A stretch of DNA of 64,000 nucleotides from Mycobacterium gordonae (GTDB lineage: Bacteria > Actinomycetota > Actinomycetes > Mycobacteriales > Mycobacteriaceae). The position numbers and the translations under genes were made by a program. The notes beneath the pieces are model-generated. The model was given only the letters and a program-made list of their open reading frames with translations. It was not told where the DNA came from and did not search any database. The stretch is from contig NZ_CP070973.1 of the NCBI RefSeq assembly GCF_017086405.1, forward strand, positions 5,302,739 through 5,366,738. Reading direction: 5' to 3'. Of the stretch, positions 36,573 through 44,184 are shown in pieces (the first letter of the stretch is position 1; the number at the start of each line of letters is the position of its first letter).

Positions 36573-36616
36573 TCTGCCTCCGGAGCAGAAGGCCGCAGGT
36601 TCGAATCCTGCCGGGG
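36573..36616 (+). repeat. Right attachment-type repeat (attR), partial tRNA-Arg
   Basis: Perfect 44-base copy of the tRNA-Arg 3' part, starting TCTGCCTCCGGAGCAG, in the same orientation. The preceding 30 bases do not match a tRNA 5' half, so this is a fragment and not a second tRNA gene. Confidence 0.85.
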
Positions 36617-36734
36617 CACCCTTCGCAATAGCTCGCCGGCATTCTCTGTTGCCGCGATCGGGCGGGCAATGATTCATCCATGCCGCCGCCGGCATCGCCT
36701 GACAGCGTTCTAAGCGTAGTCAATCGACACTGAT

Positions 36735-36762
36735 AACTTCAGTTAACCACCTAAGTGAAGTT
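36735..36762 (+). promoter_or_regulatory. Inverted-repeat operator candidate upstream of the Fic gene
   Basis: AACTTCA (36735-36741) and TGAAGTT (36756-36762) form 7-base arms separated by 14 bases, ending 11 bases before the GTG start of fic. The region is A/T-rich for this genome. A dimeric repressor, or the winged-helix C-terminal part of the Fic protein itself, could bind it. Confidence 0.45.
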
Positions 36763-36773
36763 AATATCGGATC

Positions 36774-37946
36774 GTGACCTCACTTCGGCCCGTCACCTAC
36801 GACAACGTGCGCTGGCAACCGCAGGGAACGCGGTACGCAAGCAGGTCGCTGCCGAAGTACGGCACCTACCACCCGGCGGTGCCGGCCGACATCGCCGACC
36901 TGGTCCTGAACCTCCAGCCGAATGTTCTCGTCGAGGCCGAATACGCCAGCCACGCGCTCACGCGTTTCGACGCCGAACTCGGAGGCGAAATCGCACCGTT
37001 CGCCGCCGTGTTGCTGAGGTCCGAGTCCGCCGCCAGCTCGCAGATCGAGAACCTGACCGCGTCGGCCCGTGCCATCGCCGAGGCGGAACTGCCCGGCGGC
37101 AAGGCCAAGAACAATGCTGCGCTGATCGTCGCCAATACCGCAGCGATGCATGCAGCGGTGGCCCTGTCGGACACGGTTGACACCCAAGCCATCCTCGCGA
37201 TGCACCGGGCGCTCATGGCCAATGAACCGCGCCATACCCCAGGCGAATTCCGCACCGAGCCGGTATGGATCGGCGGCGGCTCCACCCCCATCGGTGCGAC
37301 CTTCGTCGGCCCGCGTCATGAACTGATCCCGGGCGCGATTGGCGACCTGATCGCCTTCGCGCAGCGCGCCGACGTTCCTGCACTGCCGCAGATCGCGATC
37401 GCCCATGCACAGTTCGAGACCATTCACCCATTCACCGACGGCAACGGACGCACGGGACGCGCACTCGTGCAAGCCATGTTCCGCAACAAGGGCCTAACCC
37501 GCCGCGTGACGGTGCCGGTCTCTGCGGGTCTTCTGTCCGATACCGGCGCATACTTTGCCGCGCTGACCACGTATCGCAACGGTGACCCCGCGGCGATTGT
37601 CGAGCTCGTCTCGCACGCCTGCGTCCGAGCTATCGCCAATGCCAGGGAGCTCGTCGCTGACCTGCGCGGCATCCGGCAAGCCTGGAATGACGTGATCGCC
37701 GCGCGATCTGACTCGGCGGTGTGGAAGGTCGCAGATCTGTTGACCCGCCGCCCGGTCGTCAACGCTGCAGCGCTGGCGCAGGAGCTGGGCATCGAGTCCA
37801 CCAACGCTCATCGTTACCTCAATCCACTCACCGACGTGGGAATCCTCGTCGAGACGACGAGCGGACCCCGCAACCGGGTGTGGCGGTCCCCGGAAGTGCT
37901 CGCCGCGCTCGACGCGTTCGCCGAACGCGCCGGGCGGCGAGGTTGA
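36774..37946 (+). CDS. Fic family protein, self-inhibited type with winged-helix C-terminus
   Basis: 390 residues from a GTG. An N-terminal Fic_N region (about 1-105) contains the inhibitory helix motif SSQIEN (88-93, S/TxxxE followed by N). The Fic core has the full catalytic motif HPFTDGNGRTGR (218-229), and a C-terminal helix-turn-helix follows (about 320-360, NAAALAQELGIESTNAHRYL). By family it transfers AMP to hydroxyl side chains; the inhibitory Glu keeps activity low. The N-terminal inhibitory motif places it in the intramolecularly regulated class. It has no toxin-antitoxin partner next to it. Confidence 0.92.
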   Translation: MTSLRPVTYDNVRWQPQGTRYASRSLPKYGTYHPAVPADIADLVLNLQPNVLVEAEYASHALTRFDAELGGEIAPFAAVLLRSESAASSQIENLTASARAIAEAELPGGKAKNNAALIVANTAAMHAAVALSDTVDTQAILAMHRALMANEPRHTPGEFRTEPVWIGGGSTPIGATFVGPRHELIPGAIGDLIAFAQRADVPALPQIAIAHAQFETIHPFTDGNGRTGRALVQAMFRNKGLTRRVTVPVSAGLLSDTGAYFAALTTYRNGDPAAIVELVSHACVRAIANARELVADLRGIRQAWNDVIAARSDSAVWKVADLLTRRPVVNAAALAQELGIESTNAHRYLNPLTDVGILVETTSGPRNRVWRSPEVLAALDAFAERAGRRG

Positions 37947-38037
37947 CCGGCGCTCGCAGCCGGCGCATCCCGGATTGTCAGGTCTTCCGACGGCTCAAGC
38001 CAGTTGGGCGACTTGGCCAATTCAGTGTCAATCACAG

Positions 38038-38052
38038 CGCCCCTTCGGGGCG
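38038..38052 (+). terminator. Hairpin downstream of the Fic gene
   Basis: CGCCCC (38038-38043) and GGGGCG (38047-38052) form a GC-only stem with a 3-base loop, followed by TTGT. It lies 92 bases after the fic stop. The remaining bases of 37947-38230 show no supported gene. Confidence 0.4.
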
Positions 38053-38230
38053 TTGTAGAAAGATCGAAGAACGCTCTGTCACTGAGTAATTCGAGAACAG
38101 TAAGTTCACTGTCGGAAGCGATCCATCGGGTCCCGCGCCGTCGATCGACGGCTTGCGCTGCGGCGCAACCAGGATAGCGGCGGGCGTAGCATCGCAAGTC
38201 CAAGCGGGTCAAGCTAGTTCGGAGCACAGC

Positions 38231-38335
38231 ATGAAGGGGATCTCAACGAGCGATCACGATCGGACGCCGAAGCCGTTCATGGGCCTCCTCCCGGGTTCTC
38301 GAAACCCGGCGGCACCGGCCGTCGCGACCCGATGA
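38231..38335 (+). CDS. Possible 34-residue upstream ORF coupled to the acetyltransferase
   Basis: An ATG at 38231 opens a frame MKGISTSDHDRTPKPFMGLL... that stops on the TGA overlapping the ATG of the next gene (ATGA at 38332). A hairpin (CCGGGTT / AACCCGG, 38291-38309) lies within it. The overlap suggests translational coupling, but the peptide has no recognisable feature and may not be made. Confidence 0.3.
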   Translation: MKGISTSDHDRTPKPFMGLLPGSRNPAAPAVATR

Positions 38336-38802
38336 ACGCGCCCTTGGAGCCGGTGGTCATCGGTGCGCTGTTGCCAGCCGACGTCGGCAGATGCGCCGAG
38401 TTGGACGCCGTTCTATTCGCCGGCGACGAGCCGTGGTCGGCGCCGATATTCGCCCGCGAATTGGCCAGCACAGACAGTTATTTCGTGAGCGCGCGCTCGG
38501 CCGGGGCGCTAATCGGCTACGCCGGCATCGCACGATTGGGTTCCACCGGATTCACCGGCGTGTCGTTCTATGAGGTGCGCAATATCGGCGTAGACCCGGC
38601 GCACCAAGGGCGCGGCGTCGGCCGCCGGCTGCTCGACGAGCTGCTGAAGTTCGCCGCGGGCGGCGCGGTGTATCTGGAAGTTCGCTACGACAACGAACCG
38701 GCCATTGCGCTATACCGCGACGTGGGATTCGACCAGGTGGGTCTGCGTCCCGGGTACTACAACGGCGTCGACGCGTTGACGATGCGGCGCGAACCGAACT
38801 AG
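38332..38802 (+). CDS. RimI-like GNAT N-acetyltransferase
   Basis: 156 residues with the GNAT acetyl-CoA motif VDPAHQGRGVGRRLL (about 87-101) and the RimI-type segments ARLGSTGF...YEVRNIGVDP and YLEVRYDNEPAIALYRDVGF. The closest family I recall is RimI, the ribosomal-protein-alanine acetyltransferase, which in mycobacteria normally lies between tsaB and tsaD. Here it stands alone, so it is a paralog or a relocated gene. Its stop shares CTAG with the convergent gene. Confidence 0.8.
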   Translation: MNAPLEPVVIGALLPADVGRCAELDAVLFAGDEPWSAPIFARELASTDSYFVSARSAGALIGYAGIARLGSTGFTGVSFYEVRNIGVDPAHQGRGVGRRLLDELLKFAAGGAVYLEVRYDNEPAIALYRDVGFDQVGLRPGYYNGVDALTMRREPN

Positions 38803-39098
38803 CCCTGTTCTCGCCGATGCCGGCGAACGGGCACATGGCCCCTGATTTTGACTTCGACGTCCGCGCCGGCCCCCCCGACCTCTTTCACCGTGAACGTGTA
38901 CAGATCGCCCAACGGACTGCCGAGAATGGGTTCTCCGAGCGCCTCGACGTACCACTGCACCCCCGGCTGGTCGCACGGTGGCCGTGCCGCCCTGTTCTCG
39001 TCGAAGTGCCACTTCACGTCCGGATTGCCCGCAGGGAATTCGATGTTGTCGTCGCGCCGGATCTCCGCAGCGGAAATCGTGTCAAAATCCTGGCCCAT
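38799..39098 (-). CDS. Conserved hypothetical protein
   Basis: 99 residues from the ATG at 39098 (MGQDFDTISAAEIRRDD); a GTG two codons earlier is possible. It is a soluble, mixed alpha/beta protein without a signal peptide, with PPCDQPGVQWYVEALGEPI in the middle. I do not recognise the family. It converges on the acetyltransferase with shared stop bases and lies 40 bases before the end of the lyase-like gene on the same strand. Confidence 0.6.
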   Translation of the reverse strand: MGQDFDTISAAEIRRDDNIEFPAGNPDVKWHFDENRAARPPCDQPGVQWYVEALGEPILGSPLGDLYTFTVKEVGGAGADVEVKIRGHVPVRRHRREQG

Positions 39099-39138
39099 CG
39101 TCACCGCTATGAGGGTAGTCGTGGGGCGCAGGCGGTCC

Positions 39139-40017
39139 TCAGACCGTCGGCAACCGCATGACGTACCCCGCCTCTAACGCCGCCCACAATGCCCCATCGG
39201 GTCCGATCGCCAGCCCGTGCGGCTCGCTGCCGGACGGTAGGTCGATCACCGTGACGTCACCGTCGGCGCTGACGCCGGCGATCTGGTCGCTGCCCCACAG
39301 GCTCACCCAGACGCCACCGGTCGGATTCGCGATCACCGTGTGCGGCTTTCCGGGCAGCTCGAGTTCCTGCATGGCCTCGGCTACCGGGATGCGGCCGAGC
39401 TTGCCGGCCCGGATCTCGGTGAACCACACCGCGTCGTCGTGGGTGGCGGCGATGCCGACCGGGCCCGCTCGCGGCGTCGGCACCTCGCGGACCCTCAGAT
39501 CGCCCGAGGGCACCAGCCTGCCGATGGCATTGGCCTGATTCATGGTGAACCACAACGCCCCGTCGGGTCCGGCGGCGATCATCGACGGCGTGCCCCCCGG
39601 GGCAGCCACCTCCGTGACAACCCCGTCGACGTCGATGCGGCCCACCACCCCGGACGTCATCGCGGTGAACCACAGCGCCCCGTCGGGTCCCACGACGAGA
39701 CCGAACGGTGCACTGCCGCTGCGCAATTCGACGTCAGCGAGCGCTCCGTCGACGCTGATCCGCCCGATGCGGTCGTCACCGCTGCGGGTGAACCACAACG
39801 CGCCGTCCGGACCGGCCACGATGATCGACGGTTTGCTCTGCGGCGCAACCGGATACACGTCGAGGTTGCCGTCACCTGTCACGCGGGCGACCTCCCCGCT
39901 GTGCACCAGCGTCACCCACATGGCGCCGTCGGGTCCTGCGGTCAACGCGTACGGTCCGCCCGCAACCGGGATTTCGACGATGCGACTCATCCGAGCAGCC
40001 GCGACGGCGGTGCCCAT
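39139..40017 (-). CDS. Virginiamycin B lyase (Vgb)-like beta-propeller
   Basis: 292 residues from the ATG at 40017, which has AGGA at a good distance; an ATG three codons earlier lacks this. Seven propeller blades are marked by repeated AxGPDGALWFT at about 42-residue spacing. The Vgb catalytic residues have counterparts: His226 in GKPHTVIA and Glu265/His267 in GSEPHGLAIG. Vgb linearises type B streptogramins. Many such homologs act on unknown substrates, so the resistance role is inference only. Confidence 0.8.
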   Translation of the reverse strand: MGTAVAAARMSRIVEIPVAGGPYALTAGPDGAMWVTLVHSGEVARVTGDGNLDVYPVAPQSKPSIIVAGPDGALWFTRSGDDRIGRISVDGALADVELRSGSAPFGLVVGPDGALWFTAMTSGVVGRIDVDGVVTEVAAPGGTPSMIAAGPDGALWFTMNQANAIGRLVPSGDLRVREVPTPRAGPVGIAATHDDAVWFTEIRAGKLGRIPVAEAMQELELPGKPHTVIANPTGGVWVSLWGSDQIAGVSADGDVTVIDLPSGSEPHGLAIGPDGALWAALEAGYVMRLPTV

Positions 40018-40326
40018 GGCGCACATTTCCTGCCCTTAGCCCAGGAAGAGTGACCGGGCATGCCGAGCCTCGGGCAGTCGGCCCGGCTGATTCTCGGAGG
40101 TCCCGGCGGGTCGATTCGATCAACAAGCAAATCCCGCAAATCTTGCATCATCGCCTCATCTTTCGGGCAGCTGTCGACGGCCGCTCTCCGCCGGGTCAGT
40201 ACGTCGCTGGGCGCCAGGGCGTCCTGCGCGTTGCCGAAAACGAGAGATAGAGATGCCGAACGAGAGGGCTTAGGCGCCGGATAGGAACTCACCTCTTCGA
40301 CCAGGATTCCATTCGCCCTACAACGT
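40018..40326. other. Intergenic region without a supported gene
   Basis: 309 bases between the lyase-like gene and the EamA transporter gene. A minus-strand frame with MMQDLRDLLVDRIDPPG is open but has no ribosome site or family match that I can name. It may hold the promoter of the lyase-like gene. Confidence 0.5.
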
Positions 40327-41175
40327 CTACACCGGCTCCGGGCTCGGTGCTTCGCCGAACCGGGCCAACACCAGCGTTGCCACGACAGCAATCGCCAACC
40401 CCGCCGCCACCATCCACCCGAGGCCATCGCGAGTTTGATCGCCGAGCCAGGCCACACCGATGACCGCGGGCAGGACGGTTTCACCCACGACCATCCCCGC
40501 CACGGCCGTGGTCACCGATCCGCGATGCAGGGCGGAGGTGAGCAGCAGAAAACCCGCAGCTCCGCCGGCGGCGCTCGCGTACAGGGCCGGGTTGGCGTAG
40601 AAGGATGCCTTGGTCGGATCGAGCGAGTCGATCAGATTCACGCCCACCTCGACGAGGCCGAAGCCGGTGCCCGCGCTGAAGCCGAGCGCGAGCGCTCGTG
40701 GACGGTCCGGCAACCGGCCGGCAGCGGCCCCGGCGATGAACACCACCGCGACCACGCCCAGCAACGCCCAGGCCAACCCCGCCGGACCGTGCCCCTCCCC
40801 CTCCGGTCCGGCCGCGATGCCCAGCAGAGCCAGTCCCACGCAGACCACGCCCACCGCCGTCCACTCGGCCGCCGACAAGCGGGCCGACAACAGCCATGCG
40901 GCGACAATGGCGCTGACCGCGATCGAGGCGGCCAACGCGGCGGCCACCACGTATATGGGTACCAATCGCAAAGCCACGACCTGCAGTACAAAGCCGAGGC
41001 CATCGAGTCCGATGCCCACCAGATAGCGCCATTGCCGCAGGGCCCGCATCAGCAGCACGGCGTCGACGCCGGAACCGCTGCCGGCTTCCACCGACCGGGC
41101 TGCCATGGCCTGCAGCACCGATGCCGTCCCGTAACACACCGAGCAGGCCAGGGCGAACAGCAATCCGATCAGCAC
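40327..41175 (-). CDS. EamA/DMT-type membrane transporter
   Basis: 282 residues with about ten hydrophobic segments in two repeats (first about 1-135, second about 140-275). It is of drug/metabolite transporter type: LLFALACSVCYGTASVLQA at the N-terminus and VVGETVLPAVIGVAWLGDQ near the end. Substrate unknown. It stands alone and diverges from the secreted-protein gene at 41265. Confidence 0.82.
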   Translation of the reverse strand: MLIGLLFALACSVCYGTASVLQAMAARSVEAGSGSGVDAVLLMRALRQWRYLVGIGLDGLGFVLQVVALRLVPIYVVAAALAASIAVSAIVAAWLLSARLSAAEWTAVGVVCVGLALLGIAAGPEGEGHGPAGLAWALLGVVAVVFIAGAAAGRLPDRPRALALGFSAGTGFGLVEVGVNLIDSLDPTKASFYANPALYASAAGGAAGFLLLTSALHRGSVTTAVAGMVVGETVLPAVIGVAWLGDQTRDGLGWMVAAGLAIAVVATLVLARFGEAPSPEPV

Positions 41176-41264
41176 CTACCGACCATACGAGAGCCGGCAG
41201 CTATTGCGTTAGTTTGCCGACGCGCTCACGATCACTGTGGGGGCACGTAACGAAGGCCGACGTC

Positions 41265-41789
41265 ATGACCATCTCTCGCGTTCTGCTGGCCGCCGCTTTC
41301 GCGGTCTCGATCGGGCCGGTTGCCGCCCTGTCCCTACCCGCAACCGCCGCCGCGTCAGCATTGACTGACGGCACCTACCGGTTCGACTTCCACGGGAGCA
41401 AGCAGACGGTCGACGGCGTACCGAAACCGACAAGCTCGCACTCCACATTGATAGCGATGCGCTCCGCGTGCCCGCCTTCGGGGTGCGTGGCGACGGCATG
41501 GGACACCTCGATCGGCCCTACCTGGCTGCAACCTCCGGAGGAGGGTGCGCTCGTCTTCCGCGAGAACCGCGACCAGTGGGTGGCGACCCGGTGGAAGATG
41601 TTCACCTGTAACAACACCACCAAACAGGGTACGGAAACCCTTGCGTTCCAAGTGAAACCGGACGGGACGTTTGTGGGGGTCAGCACCCAGTTAGAGGCGC
41701 CGTGCCCGCCCATCGTCATTCCGTTCACCGCGACGCGGGTAGGCGAGGTGTCACCGGACGCCAACGTGGCTGACCCGAACACGGCTTGA
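41265..41789 (+). CDS. Secreted protein with paired cysteines (CxxxxCVA type)
   Basis: 174 residues from the ATG at 41265. The signal peptide is MTISRVLLAAAFAVSIGPVAA... with cleavage after TAAASA. The mature part begins LTDGTYRFDFHG and has CPPSGCVATAW, a Cys in KMFTCNN and a distal EAPCPPI. The same spacing (DGxY, CxxxCVA, W-rich middle, final Cys) recurs at 42577 and 54451. Exported, function unknown. Confidence 0.75.
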   Translation: MTISRVLLAAAFAVSIGPVAALSLPATAAASALTDGTYRFDFHGSKQTVDGVPKPTSSHSTLIAMRSACPPSGCVATAWDTSIGPTWLQPPEEGALVFRENRDQWVATRWKMFTCNNTTKQGTETLAFQVKPDGTFVGVSTQLEAPCPPIVIPFTATRVGEVSPDANVADPNTA

Positions 41790-41865
41790 GCCGGCCGCGC
41801 ATCGATGGCAGCCGCTGCCGGTGCCGCGACGAAAAGCCTTGAGGATCAGCCCGGCTGGCCGGGTT

Positions 41866-41988
41866 GACCGGCAGCACCGTCAGCACCGGCAGCACCGGCA
41901 GCACCGGCAGCACCGGCAGCGAGGTCAGCACCGGCAGCGAGGTCAGCACCGGCAGCACCGGCAGCGAGGTCAGCACCGGCAGCGAGGT
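41866..41988 (+). repeat. Short tandem repeat array (9- and 18-base units)
   Basis: Units of AGCACCGGC and AGCGAGGTCAGCACCGGC are repeated over about 120 bases. All six frames give low-complexity peptides (for example STGSTG or AAGADL). The array sits directly before the truncated cation-efflux gene and may be the expanded remains of its 5' part. Confidence 0.8.
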
Positions 41989-41997
41989 TCTCTTCGT

Positions 41998-42412
41998 CGA
42001 TCCAAACTGCGTCTGCCCGGTGATCGAGGTCTCGTCGGCCAAGGCGGTGGCATGGCAGTTCGCCGGTCACGATCCGGAAGCCCGCGAGAGAATCGCCCTG
42101 CGCCTCATCGCATTCTCCTTCGGATGTTGTCCCACACCTGGCGCCGAGCAGGCCGCGAACTCGGCTCTCTGTCCGCCGTGGCCGACTCCAAGCAAACGCT
42201 GCTGTGCACCTACCTGTCGGCGGTGCTACTGGTCGGCCTGCTCCTCAACACGACGTTCGATTGGGCATGGGCCGACCCGGTCGCCGGTTTGGCGATCGAT
42301 CGCCGGAATCGCCGGCGAAGAGGGCGTCAACGCGTGGCGGGGCGACGCGTGCTGCGCAGCACCTTCCAGACCCGCTGCGGTGGCACTCGATTGCGCCTGC
42401 TGCGACGACTGA
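41998..42412 (+). pseudogene. Broken cation-efflux (cation transporter) gene
   Basis: Three pieces in two frames read in order like one mycobacterial cation transporter of about 210 residues: VIEVSSAKAVAWQFAGHDPE..RERIALRLIAFSF; then RAGRELGSLSAVADSKQTLL-CTYLSAVLLVGLLL and WADPVAGLAI; then GEEGVNAWRGDACC. The middle membrane helices are deleted after IAFSF and a second frameshift lies near 42300. The N-terminal helices are replaced by the repeat array. It cannot make a functional transporter. Confidence 0.7.
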
Positions 42413-42576
42413 GTTTCGCGCAGCGTGATCCTTATCGCGAACGCTCGTCCGGCGCCGGGCAAACCTATGGGTATCAATTTTCTATGAACCTATTGTAAAA
42501 ATAGTCTGAGCTGCTCTTTTGCCGATATCCTTCAGCCATATTGTCCATAGGCAACGAAGCGCGGCGGGAGGGCGAC

Positions 42577-43026
42577 ATGAAGAGGCCGATCTTGCCCCTG
42601 GCAGCAGTTGCGCTAGCATCGGGCGGTTTGGCCGCCGTATCCCCGCCAGCCGGTGCCGAAGCCCCCGCCGGCGATGGCGTTTACGCCTACCTGGAAGGGC
42701 CCGCCGTCGCGGGAACATGGACCATCCGAACGACGTGTACACCACAGTGCGTCGCCCACGTGACCACGACTCCCGGTCACGGTTTCACCGCTCCCCTGGT
42801 CAACGGCCGCCACGTGGTCACCCGGACCGTGCCCGACGGCGTCACCTGTCCGTCGTACTTCCTCGGCGACAACGGATCCGCGTGGGGAGGCGGGTCGCAT
42901 CCCGTCACCGTCCGTCAATGGTGGGACCCAGTCACCCTGGCCGGCGAGGTGGACTTCCTAGAGAGCCCCGCGCCGTGCGGCATCCCCAACCCACGCAACA
43001 CCTTCACGCTGGTCAGGATCGGTTAA
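42577..43026 (+). CDS. Secreted protein with paired cysteines (CxxxCVA type)
   Basis: 149 residues from the ATG at 42577, with GGGAGG upstream. Signal peptide MKRPILPLAAVALASGGLAA..., cleavage near GAEA. Mature part: GDGVYAYLEG, TTCTPQCVAHV, VTCPSYFLG and a final APCGIPNPRNTFTLVRIG. It shares the Cys and Trp pattern of the secreted proteins at 41265 and 54451. Function unknown. Confidence 0.75.
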   Translation: MKRPILPLAAVALASGGLAAVSPPAGAEAPAGDGVYAYLEGPAVAGTWTIRTTCTPQCVAHVTTTPGHGFTAPLVNGRHVVTRTVPDGVTCPSYFLGDNGSAWGGGSHPVTVRQWWDPVTLAGEVDFLESPAPCGIPNPRNTFTLVRIG

Positions 43027-43046
43027 CGGCCACCGGTCCGGCCCTA

Positions 43047-43075
43047 CAAGAATTCTCCAAGAACTCCCCTGCAAG
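43047..43075 (+). promoter_or_regulatory. CAAG-box site A (11-base-phased direct repeats)
   Basis: CAAGAAT at 43047 and CAAGAAC at 43058 are spaced exactly 11 bases; a third CAAG at 43072 is shifted by three. The site lies 84 to 56 bases upstream of the hydrolase ATG (43131). The whole stretch, through CCGCTTCGGCGG near 43090, resembles site B at 45768. Confidence 0.5.
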
Positions 43076-43130
43076 CTTCTCCGCAATGCCCCGCTTCGGC
43101 GGTGGAGACGCACACAGAGGGAGCGAGACC

Positions 43131-44117
43131 ATGACGAACCGTTCACGCCGCCACCTACGGCCGGTACGGGATGTCGCCGCGCCGGCGCTGCAGTTCCGCA
43201 CTATTCACGGCCACCGCCGCGCCTTCCGTATCGCCGGCTCCGGGCCAGTCGTCGTGCTGCTGCACGGCGTCGGCGACAGCTCGACGACCTGGGAACCGGT
43301 GCACGCCAAGCTTGCTCAACGATTCACCGTCATCGCCCCGGACATGCTGGGCCACGGCGAGTCGGACAAGCCCCGTGCCGACTACTCGTTGGCCGCCTTC
43401 GCCAACGGCCTGCGCGACCTGCTGACCGCCCTGGAAATCGACCGAGTAACGCTCGTCGGGCACTCGCTGGGCGGCGGCCTGGCAGCTCAATTCGCCTATC
43501 AGTATCCGCAATTCGTAGAGCGCGTGGTACTGGTGAGTGCGGGCGGCGTCACGAAGGACGTGAGCATGGCGCTGCGCCTGGCCGCGATGCCACTGGGCGC
43601 CGAGGCGCTCTCCGCGCTGCGACTGCCCGGCGCGGTCCCCGCCCTTGGCCTGGCCAGTCGTGTGGTCGGACGCGCGGTGGGCTCCACCCGACTCACCCGC
43701 GACGTCGCCAGCCTGCCGCGCCTGGTGGGCGGATTCCGCAAACCCGGCGCGGTGGAAGCGTTCGCCCGCACCCTGCGCGCGGTTGTCGACACCCGCGGCC
43801 AGTTCGTCACCATGCTGGACCGGACCTACCTGATGCACGGCCTTCCGGTCCAGATCATCTGGGGCGAGGACGACCTGATCATCCCGGCGAGCCATGCCCG
43901 GGTGGCACATGAACAGATTCCAGGCTCGCGCCTGGAGATCTTCGAGCGGTCCGGGCACATGCCGCACGGCGATCAACCGGACCGCTTCGTGGAGGTGGTG
44001 CAGCGATTCATCGACTCGACCACGCCGCATGAACACCAGCCGGAGCTGATGCGCAAGGCACTGCAGACCGGTGTCCGTCAGTACGCCTCCGTCGACGTCG
44101 AATCCGACCTCGCGTAG
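43131..44117 (+). CDS. Alpha/beta hydrolase
   Basis: 328 residues from the ATG at 43131 after GAGGGAGCGAG; the open frame extends upstream without family similarity. The nucleophile is S112 (LVGHSLGGG), the oxyanion strand is VVLLHGVGDSS, the acid lies in WGEDDLIIP and the His in ERSGHMPHGDQP. It resembles the mycobacterial Rv2715-type hydrolases. Substrate unknown. CAAG-box site A is directly upstream. Confidence 0.88.
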   Translation: MTNRSRRHLRPVRDVAAPALQFRTIHGHRRAFRIAGSGPVVVLLHGVGDSSTTWEPVHAKLAQRFTVIAPDMLGHGESDKPRADYSLAAFANGLRDLLTALEIDRVTLVGHSLGGGLAAQFAYQYPQFVERVVLVSAGGVTKDVSMALRLAAMPLGAEALSALRLPGAVPALGLASRVVGRAVGSTRLTRDVASLPRLVGGFRKPGAVEAFARTLRAVVDTRGQFVTMLDRTYLMHGLPVQIIWGEDDLIIPASHARVAHEQIPGSRLEIFERSGHMPHGDQPDRFVEVVQRFIDSTTPHEHQPELMRKALQTGVRQYASVDVESDLA

Positions 44118-44184
44118 CGACGCACGGCACGCCCGAGGTTTTCGAAGACCCACGGTGGCCTCTCCGGCACGGCATGATGGCCTC

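Larger units (their letters stand above)
31940..36616 (+). mobile_element. Small genomic island in tRNA-Arg(CCG) carrying a restriction-modification system
   Basis: The island is bounded by a 44-base perfect direct repeat of the tRNA 3' half (31940-31983 and 36573-36616). The intact tRNA is at the left, as expected for integration of an element into a tRNA 3' end. It contains two decayed secreted-protein genes and a restriction endonuclease/methyltransferase pair with lower GC and different codon use from the flanks. No integrase, excisionase or replication gene is visible, so the element is probably immobile now or needs a helper. Confidence 0.75.
36203..36734. other. Right junction of the island, no gene
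   Basis: About 530 bases containing the 22-base motif (36418) and the partial tRNA (36573). Minus-strand frames here translate the tRNA backwards (PAGFEPAAFCSGG) and are artefacts. The promoter of the endonuclease gene should lie in 36203-36300. Confidence 0.6.

Noticed and set aside
36438..36695. Minus-strand frame with PAGFEPAAFCSGG; the same phrase occurs at 31925-32371
   Set aside because: This is the reverse translation of the tRNA-Arg sequence and its repeated 3' part, a well-known artefact.
37814..38227. Minus-strand frame with RWIASDSELTVLELLSDRAFF
   Set aside because: Appears protein-like for 40 residues but overlaps the Fic 3' end and a hairpin; no start or family support.
41866..41988. 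CRISPR array
   Set aside because: The units are 9-18 bases without unique spacers; it is a simple tandem repeat. No CRISPR array is seen in the window.
42519..43130. 204-codon N-terminal extension of the hydrolase at 43131
   Set aside because: It overlaps the secreted protein gene at 42577 in another frame and has no hydrolase similarity.
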